From Acidimicrobiia bacterium UBA4744 (GTDB lineage Bacteria > Actinomycetota > Acidimicrobiia > Spongiisociales > UBA4744), in NCBI GenBank assembly GCA_002403855.1, contig DHIO01000018.1:1-30188 (forward strand): 30,188 nucleotides of DNA. The letters are read 5' to 3'. Within the stretch, counting starts at the first letter, position 1, and the number at the start of each line of letters is the position of its first letter. The translations under genes were made by a program, and so were the position numbers. This document shows positions 1-7,432 of this stretch, piece after piece. The notes below the pieces were generated by a model. It did no database searches and was not told where the DNA came from. It saw only the letters and a list, made by a program, of their open reading frames with translations.

Positions 1-131
1 GTATCAACCGAAAGAACACAACGCCAATCGCCAAATCCGTGAGTTCCAGAGCAATCCGTTCGTGGCCCAAGCCAAGCAACCGACCGACCTAGAGGCGCGC
101 AATCCCCCTGGTGGAAAGGAGTTTCGCCTGG

Positions 132-204
132 TAGCCCCGACGGGATTCGAACCCGCGTTACCGGCTTGAAAGGCCGGCGTCCTAGGCCGCTGGACGACGG
201 GGCC
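132..204 (-). tRNA. tRNA-Glu (anticodon UUC)
   Basis: Reading the minus strand gives a 73-nt cloverleaf without an encoded CCA. The acceptor stem GGCCCCG pairs with CGGGGCT (first pair G-U). The anticodon stem CCGGC/GCCGG carries the loop CTTTCAA with anticodon TTC. The T-arm is GCGGG-TTCGAAT-CCCGT. The anticodon reads GAA/GAG, hence glutamate. It lies about 100 nt downstream of gltX on the same strand, so the synthetase and its substrate tRNA are neighbours. A -10-like TACCAT sits at 223-218 on the minus strand, so independent transcription is also possible. U34 of this tRNA is a classical target for the 2-thiolation enzyme MnmA, which is also encoded in this window. Confidence 0.96.
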
Positions 205-302
205 AGGACCGGACGGCATGGTAGCGCAGCGCCTTCCTTCCCCGAACTTGCGTGAGAAACCAGCGCATGGCGCAGGAAAATCACGCCGGAACCAGGATGG
301 GG

Positions 303-1751
303 CTACAGCCTGGCGCGGGCCGATCGGAGGCGGTCGAGGGTGACTTCACGACCCAGAACCTCGAGGGTCTCGAAAAGGGGTGGGCTGACGGTGGAGCCGG
401 TGGCAGCCACCCGGATGGGCTGCAGACCCTTCCGGGCGCTCAAGCCGAGCTCATCCAACATCGCTCGCAGCTCCCGCTCGATGGCCGCTGCCTTCCAGTC
501 CCCCACGATCGCAAGCCGATCGAGGGCTGCGTCGAGGGTGCCGGGTGTCGTATCGATCTCCATTACTTTGCGCCAGGACCTCTCGTCGTAGGTGAGGGCC
601 GTGGCAAACACGAAGCTCATCATGCCCGGCACCTCGGTCAGCAACTTGACCCGTTCTTGGACCAGCGGGCCCAGCGCCGAGAGCTGCTCCCGCTCTACCC
701 CGGACAGCTCCCGGCCCAACTCGTCCTCGACGAACGGGATGGCGCGATCTATGAACTCGATCGGATCCAGACCTCGGATGTAGACCCCGTTCATCCACTC
801 GAGCTTCTCCGGATCGAACACCGCGGCGTTCTTCGAAACTGCTGCAAGGTCGAAACGTTCGATCGCTTGCTCTTTCGTGAAGACTGTCGTCTCGGCTTCG
901 AAGGACCACCCGAGCAAGCTCATGTAGTTGAACATCGCTTCGGGAAGGTAGCCACCTTCACGATAGGCCTTCAACGACACATCACCGTGCCGTTTGGACA
1001 GCTTTCGTCCGTCGGGCCCGAAGAGCAGAGGGAGGTGGGCGTAGGTAGGCACCGATGCGCCCATCGCCCGGGCAATCAGGATGTGCTTGGGGGTGGACGA
1101 CAGCAAATCCTCACCGCGGGCGACATGAGTGATCTCGTAATCGACATCGTCGACGGTCGACGCCAAGTGATAGGTCGGCGAACCGTCCGACCGGACCAAC
1201 ACGAAGTCGTCGACCGCCTCATGGTCGAAGCTGACCTCATCGCGGACCACATCGACGAACGTAGTCATGCCGGGCCGGGCCACGGCCAGACGGATGACCG
1301 CCGGCTCACCTTCCGCAGCTCGCCGACCGGCTTCGACCGGATCAAGGAGACGACAACGTCCGTCGTAACCCGGTGGGCGGCCCTGAGCCTGCGCCTTTTT
1401 GCGCCGTTCGTCCAGCTCCTCCGGCGTGCAGAAGCAGAGATACGCCGCCCCCGTCGCCAGCAGGCGCTCGGCCACTTCCCGGTACCGATCGAGACGATCG
1501 CTTTGCCGGTAGGTACCGTGCGGCCCGCCGGCTTCAACGCCTTCATCCCAGTCGAGACCCAACCAGCGCAGACCGACCAGCACGTCGTCCTCGTATTCCG
1601 GTTCGGAACGGGCCAGGTCGGTGTCATCGATGCGCAGGATGAAGGTCCCGCCGGTGTGCCGGGCGTACAGCCAATTGAACAACGCTGCTCGAGCGTTGCC
1701 GACGTGCAGATACCCGGTCGGCGAAGGAGCGATGCGCATACGGACGTTCAC
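303..1751 (-). CDS. gltX: Glutamyl-tRNA synthetase
   Basis: A cytoplasmic class I aminoacyl-tRNA synthetase that charges tRNA-Glu with glutamate. The 482-residue length is normal for bacterial GluRS. The N-terminus has the HIGH-type signature in APSPTGYLHVGN, followed by LRIDDTD. A CFC...Y...C cluster near residues 105-133 resembles the zinc-binding insertion of bacterial GluRS. The KMSKR-type loop is present as KLSKRHG. The start is GTG at 1751; the preceding FAH gene stops with TGA at 1750-1748, so the two genes share GTGA and are probably translationally coupled. tRNA-Glu follows downstream. Because GatCAB is encoded in the same window, this enzyme may be non-discriminating and also form Glu-tRNA-Gln; that is inference from context, not something the sequence shows. 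Confidence 0.97.
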   Translation of the reverse strand: MNVRMRIAPSPTGYLHVGNARAALFNWLYARHTGGTFILRIDDTDLARSEPEYEDDVLVGLRWLGLDWDEGVEAGGPHGTYRQSDRLDRYREVAERLLATGAAYLCFCTPEELDERRKKAQAQGRPPGYDGRCRLLDPVEAGRRAAEGEPAVIRLAVARPGMTTFVDVVRDEVSFDHEAVDDFVLVRSDGSPTYHLASTVDDVDYEITHVARGEDLLSSTPKHILIARAMGASVPTYAHLPLLFGPDGRKLSKRHGDVSLKAYREGGYLPEAMFNYMSLLGWSFEAETTVFTKEQAIERFDLAAVSKNAAVFDPEKLEWMNGVYIRGLDPIEFIDRAIPFVEDELGRELSGVEREQLSALGPLVQERVKLLTEVPGMMSFVFATALTYDERSWRKVMEIDTTPGTLDAALDRLAIVGDWKAAAIERELRAMLDELGLSARKGLQPIRVAATGSTVSPPLFETLEVLGREVTLDRLRSARARL

Positions 1752-2509
1752 AGTCGACCCACCGGATTGACCAAGACGCCGATGCCTTCGATCTCAACCT
1801 CCATTCGATCACCGGGCACGACCGGACCGACCCCGGAAGGGGTTCCGGTCAGGACCACGTCGCCGGGCAAGAGGGTCATGACCCGGGTGATGAACTCGAT
1901 CAGCTCTGCTATGCCGAACACCATATCGGCCGTGGATCCCGACTGACGCAGCTCTCCGTTGACGCGGCACTCGATGCGGAGACCCTCCAACGGGTCGAGT
2001 TCGGTTTCGACGGCCGGTCCGAGCGGGCAGAACGTGTCGAATCCCTTGCCCCGAGTCCACTGCCCGTCCATCCGTTGCAGATCGCGGGCGGTTACATCGT
2101 TGGCGGCCGTGTAACCGAGAATGACGCTCTGCACGTCTTCCGCGTTGATGTTGCGAGCGACGGCCCCAAGGACCACCGCCAACTCGGCTTCGTGATGAAC
2201 GTTCTCCGAGTCGGGGGGGTACACGACCGGCATCCCCGGACCGATGACCGCCGTGGCCGGTTTGATGAAAAGGATGGGTCTTTCGGGAAAATCCGACCCC
2301 ATCTCCTCGGCATGCTCGGCATAGTTTCTGCCGACCGCCACCACCTTGGTGGGGAACACCGGGGCCAGCAGGTGCGCTTGCTCGAAGGGAACCACCACGT
2401 CGGTCGGCTCCCAGGCCACCAGCGGCGAACCCTGGTACACCCTGATGCCCTCCGGTTCTGCCCCTCCGTAGGTGATTCCTTCTTCGGTGCGGATGCGAAC
2501 GATCTTCAT
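1748..2509 (-). CDS. Fumarylacetoacetate hydrolase (FAH) family protein
   Basis: A 253-residue member of the FAH fold family, which contains C-C bond hydrolases, decarboxylases and isomerases of 2-hydroxy-dienoate or acylpyruvate type. Visible family blocks are VGRNYAEHAEEMG, the metal-binding HHEAELAVVLG block with the E-x-E pair, GYTAANDVTARD with the third acidic ligand, and the C-terminal GTPSGVGP loop. The start ATG at 2509 overlaps the TGA of the thioesterase gene (ATGA), and the stop overlaps the GTG of gltX. An FAH gene directly upstream of gltX is also found in mycobacteria (Rv2993c-Rv2992c, from memory). The substrate cannot be assigned; acylpyruvase or oxaloacetate tautomerase/decarboxylase activity are possibilities. 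The family call is firm, the specificity is not. Confidence 0.92.
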   Translation of the reverse strand: MKIVRIRTEEGITYGGAEPEGIRVYQGSPLVAWEPTDVVVPFEQAHLLAPVFPTKVVAVGRNYAEHAEEMGSDFPERPILFIKPATAVIGPGMPVVYPPDSENVHHEAELAVVLGAVARNINAEDVQSVILGYTAANDVTARDLQRMDGQWTRGKGFDTFCPLGPAVETELDPLEGLRIECRVNGELRQSGSTADMVFGIAELIEFITRVMTLLPGDVVLTGTPSGVGPVVPGDRMEVEIEGIGVLVNPVGRL

Positions 2510-3051
2510 GGGTGGTACTCGTGGCTGTCGAACCGAACGACTCTCTTCAGGTGGACGGGATCGACGTGCGGTGACGCCTCGGCGAAATGATCCGCGCCGA
2601 TCGGGATGAAGAGAGCCCGCGCCTCAACGTACCGCGTTCCCTCATCCCCGAAGCCGACTGCCTCGGCCCACATCTTCCGCCCTTCCCGGGCGGCCAGCCA
2701 GGCTTCAGCGCGCAACCTCAAACCAAGAGCGATGGGCCGCAGGTAGTTCATCTCGAGCCTGGCCGTCACCGCCGGACGCTGATGGGCGATCATGACAAAT
2801 CCCATCAGGTCGTCGAAAAACGCGGCCACCGCCCCCCCGTGGACGACCCCCGGGCCTCCCTGGAAACGCTGGGCGAAGTCCAGCTCCCCGATCACCTTGT
2901 CACCGTCGTAACAGGGGGCGACTCCGAGGCCGTGTTCGTTTTCTGCGCCACATCCAAAGCACCAGGGCACGTGTTGAGTCGGCAAACCGGACAGGGCTTC
3001 CCGGTTGGGTACCGGGATCACCCGTCCGGTCAGGAACTCGAAGTCGCCCAT
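2506..3051 (-). CDS. PaaI-like hotdog-fold thioesterase
   Basis: A 181-residue protein with the single hotdog domain typical of PaaI/YbgC-type acyl-CoA thioesterases. The core motif GGPGVVHGGAVAAFFDD lies around residues 67-83 and matches the HGG-x-x-A signature; the loop TARLEMNYLRP follows. Before the domain sits a CFGCGAENEHGLG segment, the C-x-x-C motif seen in many actinobacterial members. The ATG at 3051 overlaps the upstream gene's stop as TGATG, and its own TGA overlaps the FAH start as ATGA, so it is embedded in a coupled operon. It probably hydrolyses an acyl-CoA or other acyl thioester in the cytoplasm; the substrate is unknown. Confidence 0.88.
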   Translation of the reverse strand: MGDFEFLTGRVIPVPNREALSGLPTQHVPWCFGCGAENEHGLGVAPCYDGDKVIGELDFAQRFQGGPGVVHGGAVAAFFDDLMGFVMIAHQRPAVTARLEMNYLRPIALGLRLRAEAWLAAREGRKMWAEAVGFGDEGTRYVEARALFIPIGADHFAEASPHVDPVHLKRVVRFDSHEYHP

Positions 3052-3560
3052 CAGGTAGCCGCGGTCAAGCCCGCCACGTTGAGAAGATGGCGGACATGGT
3101 CGGGGTCGGCGGCCAGCAGGCCCGGCGAGAGCTGGGACAGGAATGATTGCCCCTTGACCCGCTCATGGGCCGCCTTCCGCAACCATTTCGCCCGGGCCGA
3201 GACGAGCCGTTGCTCGACGTCCTGGGGTATGCCCGCCGGACGCAGGCCGAGCAGGATGAGGGCTACCTCAACGTCGACGGGAGTCGGACCTCGCCCACTC
3301 AGGGAGGCGCGGGCGGCGGCGACGGTTGCGACCACCGCCTCCAGGTCCCCATCAGAACGATCGAATTCCGCTTCTCTGACGAGCCGCAAAACCCATCCGG
3401 CGTCGGGCCCAGGGCGCCCAAAAGCGCCCCCCGAAACGGCCTCATCGGGATGCGTGACCTCTCCGGGACGCCTGCTCCCGCTGCGTCGGGCGGCTCCCGG
3501 TTCCAGTACCAAACCGGGAAGATCGCTCGCGTCCAGTTCGATGTTTGGCTGCTGACCCAT
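3051..3560 (-). CDS. Uncharacterised operon protein between ilvE and the thioesterase
   Basis: A 169-residue protein that I do not recognise. The first 60 residues are rich in Gly, Pro, Arg and Asp and look disordered. The remainder (about 60-169) looks mainly helical, with segments around DLEAVVATVAAARASL, DVEVALILLGL and VEQRLVSARAKWLRKAAHERVKG. No signal peptide, membrane segment or cysteine motif is seen. The reading frame is supported by context: it starts 18 nt after ilvE ends and its stop overlaps the thioesterase start (TGATG). Both neighbours are metabolic enzymes, so a cytoplasmic accessory role is plausible, but no function can be named. Confidence 0.75.
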   Translation of the reverse strand: MGQQPNIELDASDLPGLVLEPGAARRSGSRRPGEVTHPDEAVSGGAFGRPGPDAGWVLRLVREAEFDRSDGDLEAVVATVAAARASLSGRGPTPVDVEVALILLGLRPAGIPQDVEQRLVSARAKWLRKAAHERVKGQSFLSQLSPGLLAADPDHVRHLLNVAGLTAAT

Positions 3561-3578
3561 GGTTCTTGGCGGTTCCTT

Positions 3579-4493
3579 CTATACGTAGTCGAGCCAGTGG
3601 CGATAAGCCTCGAGCCGCCCGGTCACGGCTTTGTGGAACAGATCCTGCGCCTTGCGGGTCAGCGGTCCCGGCCGGCCTTCGCCCACCGGACGGTCGTCGA
3701 CCTCTCGAACCGGTGTGACTTCGGCGGCGGTGCCCGTGAAGAAGACCTCGTCGGCGTAGTAAAGGTCGGATCGCGTGACGTTGGCTTCGCGCACCTCGTG
3801 ACCGCCGTCCCGCAACAAGGCTATGACGGAGTCGCGGGTAATGCCCTCGAGGATGCCGGCGGTGACGGGAGGAGTGGTCACCACTCCGTTGCTCACTACG
3901 AAGACATTCTCTCCACTTCCCTCAGAGACAAATCCCTCGGCGTTGAGGAGAATCGCCTCGTCGTAGTGGTTCTTGACGGCTTCTTGTTTGGCGAGAATCG
4001 AGTTGAGGTAACCGCCCGTTCCCTTGGCGTTCGGGTTGAGCATCCCCTGATCTATGCGACGCCACGACGACACGTGCGTTCGGATCCCGTTCTCGAGGCC
4101 TTCTTCACCCAGATACGCACCCCACCGCCAGGCGGCAATTACCACGTGAACTTCGGCGCCGGCCGGGTTGAGACCTATCGAGCCGAGCCCGTAGAACGCC
4201 AAGGGGCGCAGGTACCCGGACTCGAGTTCGTTCTCTGCGAGCAGTCGGCGGCTCGCCTTCACCAGCTCATCTACGCCGAACCGCAGCGGAATCCCATATG
4301 CCTTGGCCGATCTGTGCAGACGCTCCATGTGTTCCGTCAACCGGAATACGGCGGTGCCGGTGGGAGTCTCATAGGCACGAATACCTTCGAACACTCCCGC
4401 TCCATAGTGCAGGCCGTGAGCGAGCACGTGCACAGTTGCTTCGTCCCAGGGTACGAATTCGCCGTCCACCCAGATGACACGAGATGCTTCCAT
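3579..4493 (-). CDS. ilvE: Branched-chain amino acid aminotransferase (class IV, PLP)
   Basis: A 304-residue class IV aminotransferase that transfers the amino group between glutamate and the 2-oxo acids of Leu, Ile and Val. Family landmarks are VHVLAHGLHYGAGVFEGIRAY (residues about 21-41), RL..HMERLHRSA, the PLP-binding lysine K157 in NAKGTGGYLNS, the EAILLN...VSEGSGEN phosphate-binding block and the late EVFFTGTAAEVTPV. Length and motifs match short bacterial IlvE (about 300 aa). The ATG at 4493 is preceded by a modest AGAGG. It is the first gene of the leftward operon, and its 5' flank consists of the decayed S9 peptidase tail, so its promoter must lie in or beyond that remnant. Confidence 0.95.
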   Translation of the reverse strand: MEASRVIWVDGEFVPWDEATVHVLAHGLHYGAGVFEGIRAYETPTGTAVFRLTEHMERLHRSAKAYGIPLRFGVDELVKASRRLLAENELESGYLRPLAFYGLGSIGLNPAGAEVHVVIAAWRWGAYLGEEGLENGIRTHVSSWRRIDQGMLNPNAKGTGGYLNSILAKQEAVKNHYDEAILLNAEGFVSEGSGENVFVVSNGVVTTPPVTAGILEGITRDSVIALLRDGGHEVREANVTRSDLYYADEVFFTGTAAEVTPVREVDDRPVGEGRPGPLTRKAQDLFHKAVTGRLEAYRHWLDYV

Positions 4494-4499
4494 GAGCCT

Positions 4500-4773
4500 C
4501 TATCTTGGCAGGTCTGTGGGGTCGCTGGCCAGATGCCGTTGATGCGAATCGGGCACCGCCTCGAATCGTTCCGGCCTATGCCGGTGTCTTTCCGGACCTC
4601 GATGACTCGTGCCCCTCCCCGGGAACACGCAGGAACTCCGCCTCTACCTCGGATTTCTTCAGCACCATGAACAGCTGCTGGGCTTGCTCGATCGGACGTC
4701 GAACGTCTGAGTGGATGATGCGTCGGGTGGTGATCTGATGGGCCGGAGACAACGGACACGCCTCCCCGCAGCA
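4500..4773 (-). pseudogene. Remnant of an S9-family (acylaminoacyl-type) peptidase C-terminus
   Basis: Minus-strand translation between pgpA and ilvE gives, in one frame from about 4770, CPLSPAHQITTRRIIHS, then DVRRPIEQAQQLFMVLKK, then EFLRVPGEGHESSRSG followed by a stop near 4585. Shifting frame continues the match as HRPERFEAVPDSHQRHLA to a TAG at 4502-4500. This is the well-known C-terminus of prolyl-oligopeptidase-family (S9) aminopeptidases: IIHS-(E)-x-D-x-R-x-PIEQA-x-Q-L, PGE-x-H-x-SRSG with the catalytic His, and HR-x-ERF. The remaining several hundred residues with the Ser and Asp are absent, cut off by pgpA. At least one frameshift and one early stop are present. A decayed gene, called from motif recall rather than a search. 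Confidence 0.75.
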
Positions 4774-4774
4774 C

Positions 4775-4780
4775 TAACCT
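4775..4780 (+). promoter_or_regulatory. -10-like hexamer of pgpA (probable leaderless start)
   Basis: TAACCT ends seven bases before the GTG of pgpA at 4788. With the usual 6-8 nt from -10 to the transcription start, the mRNA would begin at or next to the start codon. No convincing Shine-Dalgarno sequence is needed or obvious. The same arrangement recurs before several other genes in the window. Confidence 0.45.
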
Positions 4781-4787
4781 CGCCGGA

Positions 4788-5237
4788 GTGGATCGTGTCG
4801 TCGCATCCTGGTTTGGCACCGGATTGTTGCTGGGTCGGCTGCGCGGGTCCGACGCCGGTTCCGGAACGGTTGCTGCTGCCTTCGCTCTCCTGCCGGCTCT
4901 GGCCCTCGGGCTCCTGGGCTGGTGGGCCCAAGCGGCCGGCGCTGTTCTCGCGACAGGAGCCTCCCTGTGGTCGACCCGTCGGTTCGCCGCCGACGGCGCC
5001 GATCCCCCTTGGGTGGTCATAGACGAGGCGGCCGGCACCTTCCTGGCCGTCATCGGACTGAGCGGATGGGCGGCGGCGGTGGCGTTCGTCGTCTTTCGAA
5101 TCGCCGATATCTCCAAGAAGTTTCCGGGGATCTCCGCCGCCGAACGACTGGGCGGAGCGGTGGGTATCACGGCCGACGATCTGGTGGCCGGGTTGTGGGC
5201 TCTCGCCGCCGGATGGGGATTCAAAGCGCTGATCTGA
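4788..5237 (+). CDS. pgpA: Phosphatidylglycerophosphatase A
   Basis: A 149-residue membrane protein of the PgpA family, which removes phosphate from phosphatidylglycerol phosphate to give phosphatidylglycerol. The signature is clear: DPPWVVIDEAAGTFLAVIGL (about 81-100), then VFRIADISKKFPGIS and GAVGITADDLVAGLWA, which match the D-x-x-VVIDE-x-x-G, FR-x-x-D-x-x-KP-x-P and G-x-GI-x-DD-x-x-AG blocks. Hydrophobic segments at about 30-55, 92-110 and 130-149 fit an inner-membrane protein. GTG at 4788 is chosen because a -10-like TAACCT lies seven bases upstream. It converges with serA, with 24 nt between the two stops. Confidence 0.9.
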   Translation: MDRVVASWFGTGLLLGRLRGSDAGSGTVAAAFALLPALALGLLGWWAQAAGAVLATGASLWSTRRFAADGADPPWVVIDEAAGTFLAVIGLSGWAAAVAFVVFRIADISKKFPGISAAERLGGAVGITADDLVAGLWALAAGWGFKALI

Positions 5238-5261
5238 AAGGTCGCAGGTTGCAGGTATTGG

Positions 5262-6851
5262 CTACACGAGCGGGAGCTTCACGAATTGGGCTTCCTCGAC
5301 ACCCTCGAGCTCCCGCACCGCTTCGACCATGTCCGGAGTAAGCGGTTGGTCGATGTCGATCCCCATCATTTGCGCCGCGCCGGTGATGGACGACCTTCCC
5401 ACCACCATGTTGGCGATGTTGATGTCGTGCGCTCCCAAGAACGATGCAACTCGACCGATCAAACCCGGCACATCGGCGTTGGTGACGATGAGCATGTACT
5501 GAGAGAGCGGTAGGTCGACTTCATAGCCGAAGATCTCAACCAGCATCGGCGCCCGACGGCCGATGGTGCCGGCCAGCGAAACCTCCCGGCCACCCACGGT
5601 GCCGTCGAGCCGGACGAGCGACACGTACTCGGTGGACTCGGTCGAGGATTCCTCGGTGATGGCAATGCCGTGCCGCTCGGCCAGAGCCGAGGCGTTGACG
5701 TAGGACACGGTCGCCGAACTGACCGCCGAGAGGGCCCCCTTCAGCACCGCCAAGCGAAGAGGGCCTATGGGGTACTCGCCGATCCGGCCCTCCGCGCGAA
5801 CACTCAACCGGTCCGGCAGGCCTCTCGCCACGCCGACGAACACCCTGCCCAGGTGCTCGGCGAGGGGTAGGAAAGGCCGGACCTCGTCCATTACGTCCGA
5901 TCCGAGGTCGACGTTCACTGCCGATTGCACCAGCTCTCCGCCCAGCGCGGCCGCCACTGCCTCGGCAACGTCGATGCCGGCCTTGTCCTGTGCCTCGCGG
6001 GTCGAAGCGCCCAGATGGGGCGTGACCACCACCTCCGACAGGTCGAACAGCGGACTATCCGTGACGGGCTCGGTGGCAAAGACATCGAGAGCCGCGCCCG
6101 CCACTCGACCCGACCGAATGGCCTCAACCAGAGCGTCCTCATCGATGATGCCGCCTCGTGATGTGTTGACGATCCGCACTCCCGGCCGCATCTTGTCGAA
6201 CGTCTCGGCGTTGATCATGCCGGCCGTCTCGGCCGTGAGCGGCAGATGGAGAGTGATGAAATCCGCCTCGGCATAGAGCTCGTCGAGGCCATCCGCCAGT
6301 TCGACTTGGAGTCCTCGGGCGCGCTCGACGCCCACATAGGGGTCGTGAGCGATGACCTGCATTCCAAAGGACAGGGCACGCTCGGCGACCAGCGAGCCGA
6401 TTCGTCCGAGCCCAATGACGCCCAGGGTTCTGCCGTACAGCTCCACTCCCTGAAATGACTTCCGGTCCCACACGCCGGATCTCAACACTCCGTCGGCGCG
6501 GGGAAGATTGCGTGCCTGGCCCAACAGCAAGGCCATGGTGTGTTCGGCTGCAGAGATGACGTTCGCTTGTGGTGCGTTGACCACCACGATCCCCGCGCTG
6601 GTAGCAGCCGTGATGTCGATGTTGTCGACCCCGATCCCCGCCCGACCGATCACTCTGAGGTGGGGAGCGGTGCCGATCAGGGCCGCATCGACCTCGGTCG
6701 CCGACCGGACGATCAAGGCTTGCGCATCGTGCAGCAATTCGGTCAGCGCTGGGCGAGCGAGACCCACCGCGTCCTCGACATAACAATGCGTCTCCAAAGC
6801 CTCGATGCCGGCTTGGGCGATTGTTTCGGCGATTACGACTCTGGGTCTCAT
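5262..6851 (-). CDS. serA: D-3-phosphoglycerate dehydrogenase
   Basis: A 529-residue NAD-dependent enzyme that oxidises 3-phosphoglycerate to 3-phosphohydroxypyruvate, the first step of serine synthesis. The Rossmann motif GLGRIG is at 147-152. Catalytic-type residues are R232 (NTSRGG), E261 (FATEP) and H279 (TPHLGAST). After the dehydrogenase domain (about 1-305) comes an intervening ASB-type domain (about 310-445) and a C-terminal ACT domain starting at YMLIVTNADVPGLIG. This is the long form known from mycobacteria, where ACT binds serine for feedback control. Start ATG at 6851 is preferred over an upstream ATG at 6875 because GGAGG lies just before it. It is divergent from the universal stress gene. 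Confidence 0.97.
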   Translation of the reverse strand: MRPRVVIAETIAQAGIEALETHCYVEDAVGLARPALTELLHDAQALIVRSATEVDAALIGTAPHLRVIGRAGIGVDNIDITAATSAGIVVVNAPQANVISAAEHTMALLLGQARNLPRADGVLRSGVWDRKSFQGVELYGRTLGVIGLGRIGSLVAERALSFGMQVIAHDPYVGVERARGLQVELADGLDELYAEADFITLHLPLTAETAGMINAETFDKMRPGVRIVNTSRGGIIDEDALVEAIRSGRVAGAALDVFATEPVTDSPLFDLSEVVVTPHLGASTREAQDKAGIDVAEAVAAALGGELVQSAVNVDLGSDVMDEVRPFLPLAEHLGRVFVGVARGLPDRLSVRAEGRIGEYPIGPLRLAVLKGALSAVSSATVSYVNASALAERHGIAITEESSTESTEYVSLVRLDGTVGGREVSLAGTIGRRAPMLVEIFGYEVDLPLSQYMLIVTNADVPGLIGRVASFLGAHDINIANMVVGRSSITGAAQMMGIDIDQPLTPDMVEAVRELEGVEEAQFVKLPLV

Positions 6852-6873
6852 GGTTGCCTCCTGAGCAGCGGCC

Positions 6874-6901
6874 ATTGTTGCGCTTCGAAGCCACCACGCA
6901 A
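6874..6901 (-). promoter_or_regulatory. Candidate serA promoter
   Basis: On the minus strand, TTGCGT (6901-6896) and AACAAT (6879-6874) are separated by 16 bases, about 22 bases upstream of the serA ATG at 6851. The hexamers match sigma-70-type consensus moderately. This leaves a short leader that holds the GGAGG ribosome site. Confidence 0.4.
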
Positions 6902-6971
6902 AAAGCCGACACTCACCATCTGCAGGGACACCCGCATAGAGTGGATGTGAGAAACGACCAGGAGGAGCACC

Positions 6972-7421
6972 ATGGAATGGCCGGGATGGTCGCCAGATGT
7001 CGTGATCGCCGCTACCGACGGGTCAGATGGGAGTCTGCGAGCCGCCCATGTGGCTGCCAGCATCTCCCAGAAGAACGACTCGAAGCTCTTCATCATCACT
7101 GTGGTTCGTCCACCCGAAGGCTGGTGGGGAATCGGCGGAGCGCCCCCTACGGCTACGGCCCTCGCCAAAGCACTCGACGAGGCGCAGCACAGCGTTCTCG
7201 ACCTCACCGTCAAGGACCTGGACACTGAGGGGATCGACGTGCAGACCGTCGAGGAGCTCGGGGACCCGGCTGCCACCATCATTGGTTTCTGCTCTGAGGT
7301 CGATGGAGATCTGCTCGTAATCGGCAGGCGAGGCGCCGGGCTCATCGAGCGGTTCGTCATGGGGTCGGTTGCGGACCGGCTGGCTCACTATGCACCGTGT
7401 CCGGTGCTGATGGTCCCGTAG
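6972..7421 (+). CDS. Universal stress protein (UspA family)
   Basis: A 149-residue single-domain Usp protein. The N-terminal VVIAATDGSDGSLRAAHVA block carries the ATP-contacting Asp (D16). The C-terminal block VIGRRGAGLIERFVMGSVADRLAHYAPCPVLMVP shows the G-x2-G-x9-G-(S/T) nucleotide-binding motif, so it is an ATP-binding type. Usp proteins are cytoplasmic and act in stress or dormancy responses; the partner is unknown. The ATG at 6972 is preceded by a strong AGGAGGAG. It is divergent from serA and is followed 11 nt after its stop by the ureohydrolase gene, so the two are probably co-transcribed. Confidence 0.93.
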   Translation: MEWPGWSPDVVIAATDGSDGSLRAAHVAASISQKNDSKLFIITVVRPPEGWWGIGGAPPTATALAKALDEAQHSVLDLTVKDLDTEGIDVQTVEELGDPAATIIGFCSEVDGDLLVIGRRGAGLIERFVMGSVADRLAHYAPCPVLMVP

Positions 7422-7432
7422 GGGACCCGACG

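Noticed and set aside
1..131. First 131 bases inspected for a second tRNA or gene fragment.
   Set aside because: No cloverleaf, conserved T-arm or recognisable peptide is visible on either strand.
252..1946. A 564-residue plus-strand open frame opposite gltX and the FAH gene.
   Set aside because: It is the antisense of two well-recognised genes, shows no family motif, and is typical of high-GC codon bias. The same applies to long frames opposite ilvE (3147-4670) and gatA (11262-12599).
4505..4738. A 77-residue plus-strand frame between ilvE and pgpA.
   Set aside because: No ribosome site or recognisable composition; the opposite strand carries the S9 peptidase remnant, which explains the open frame.
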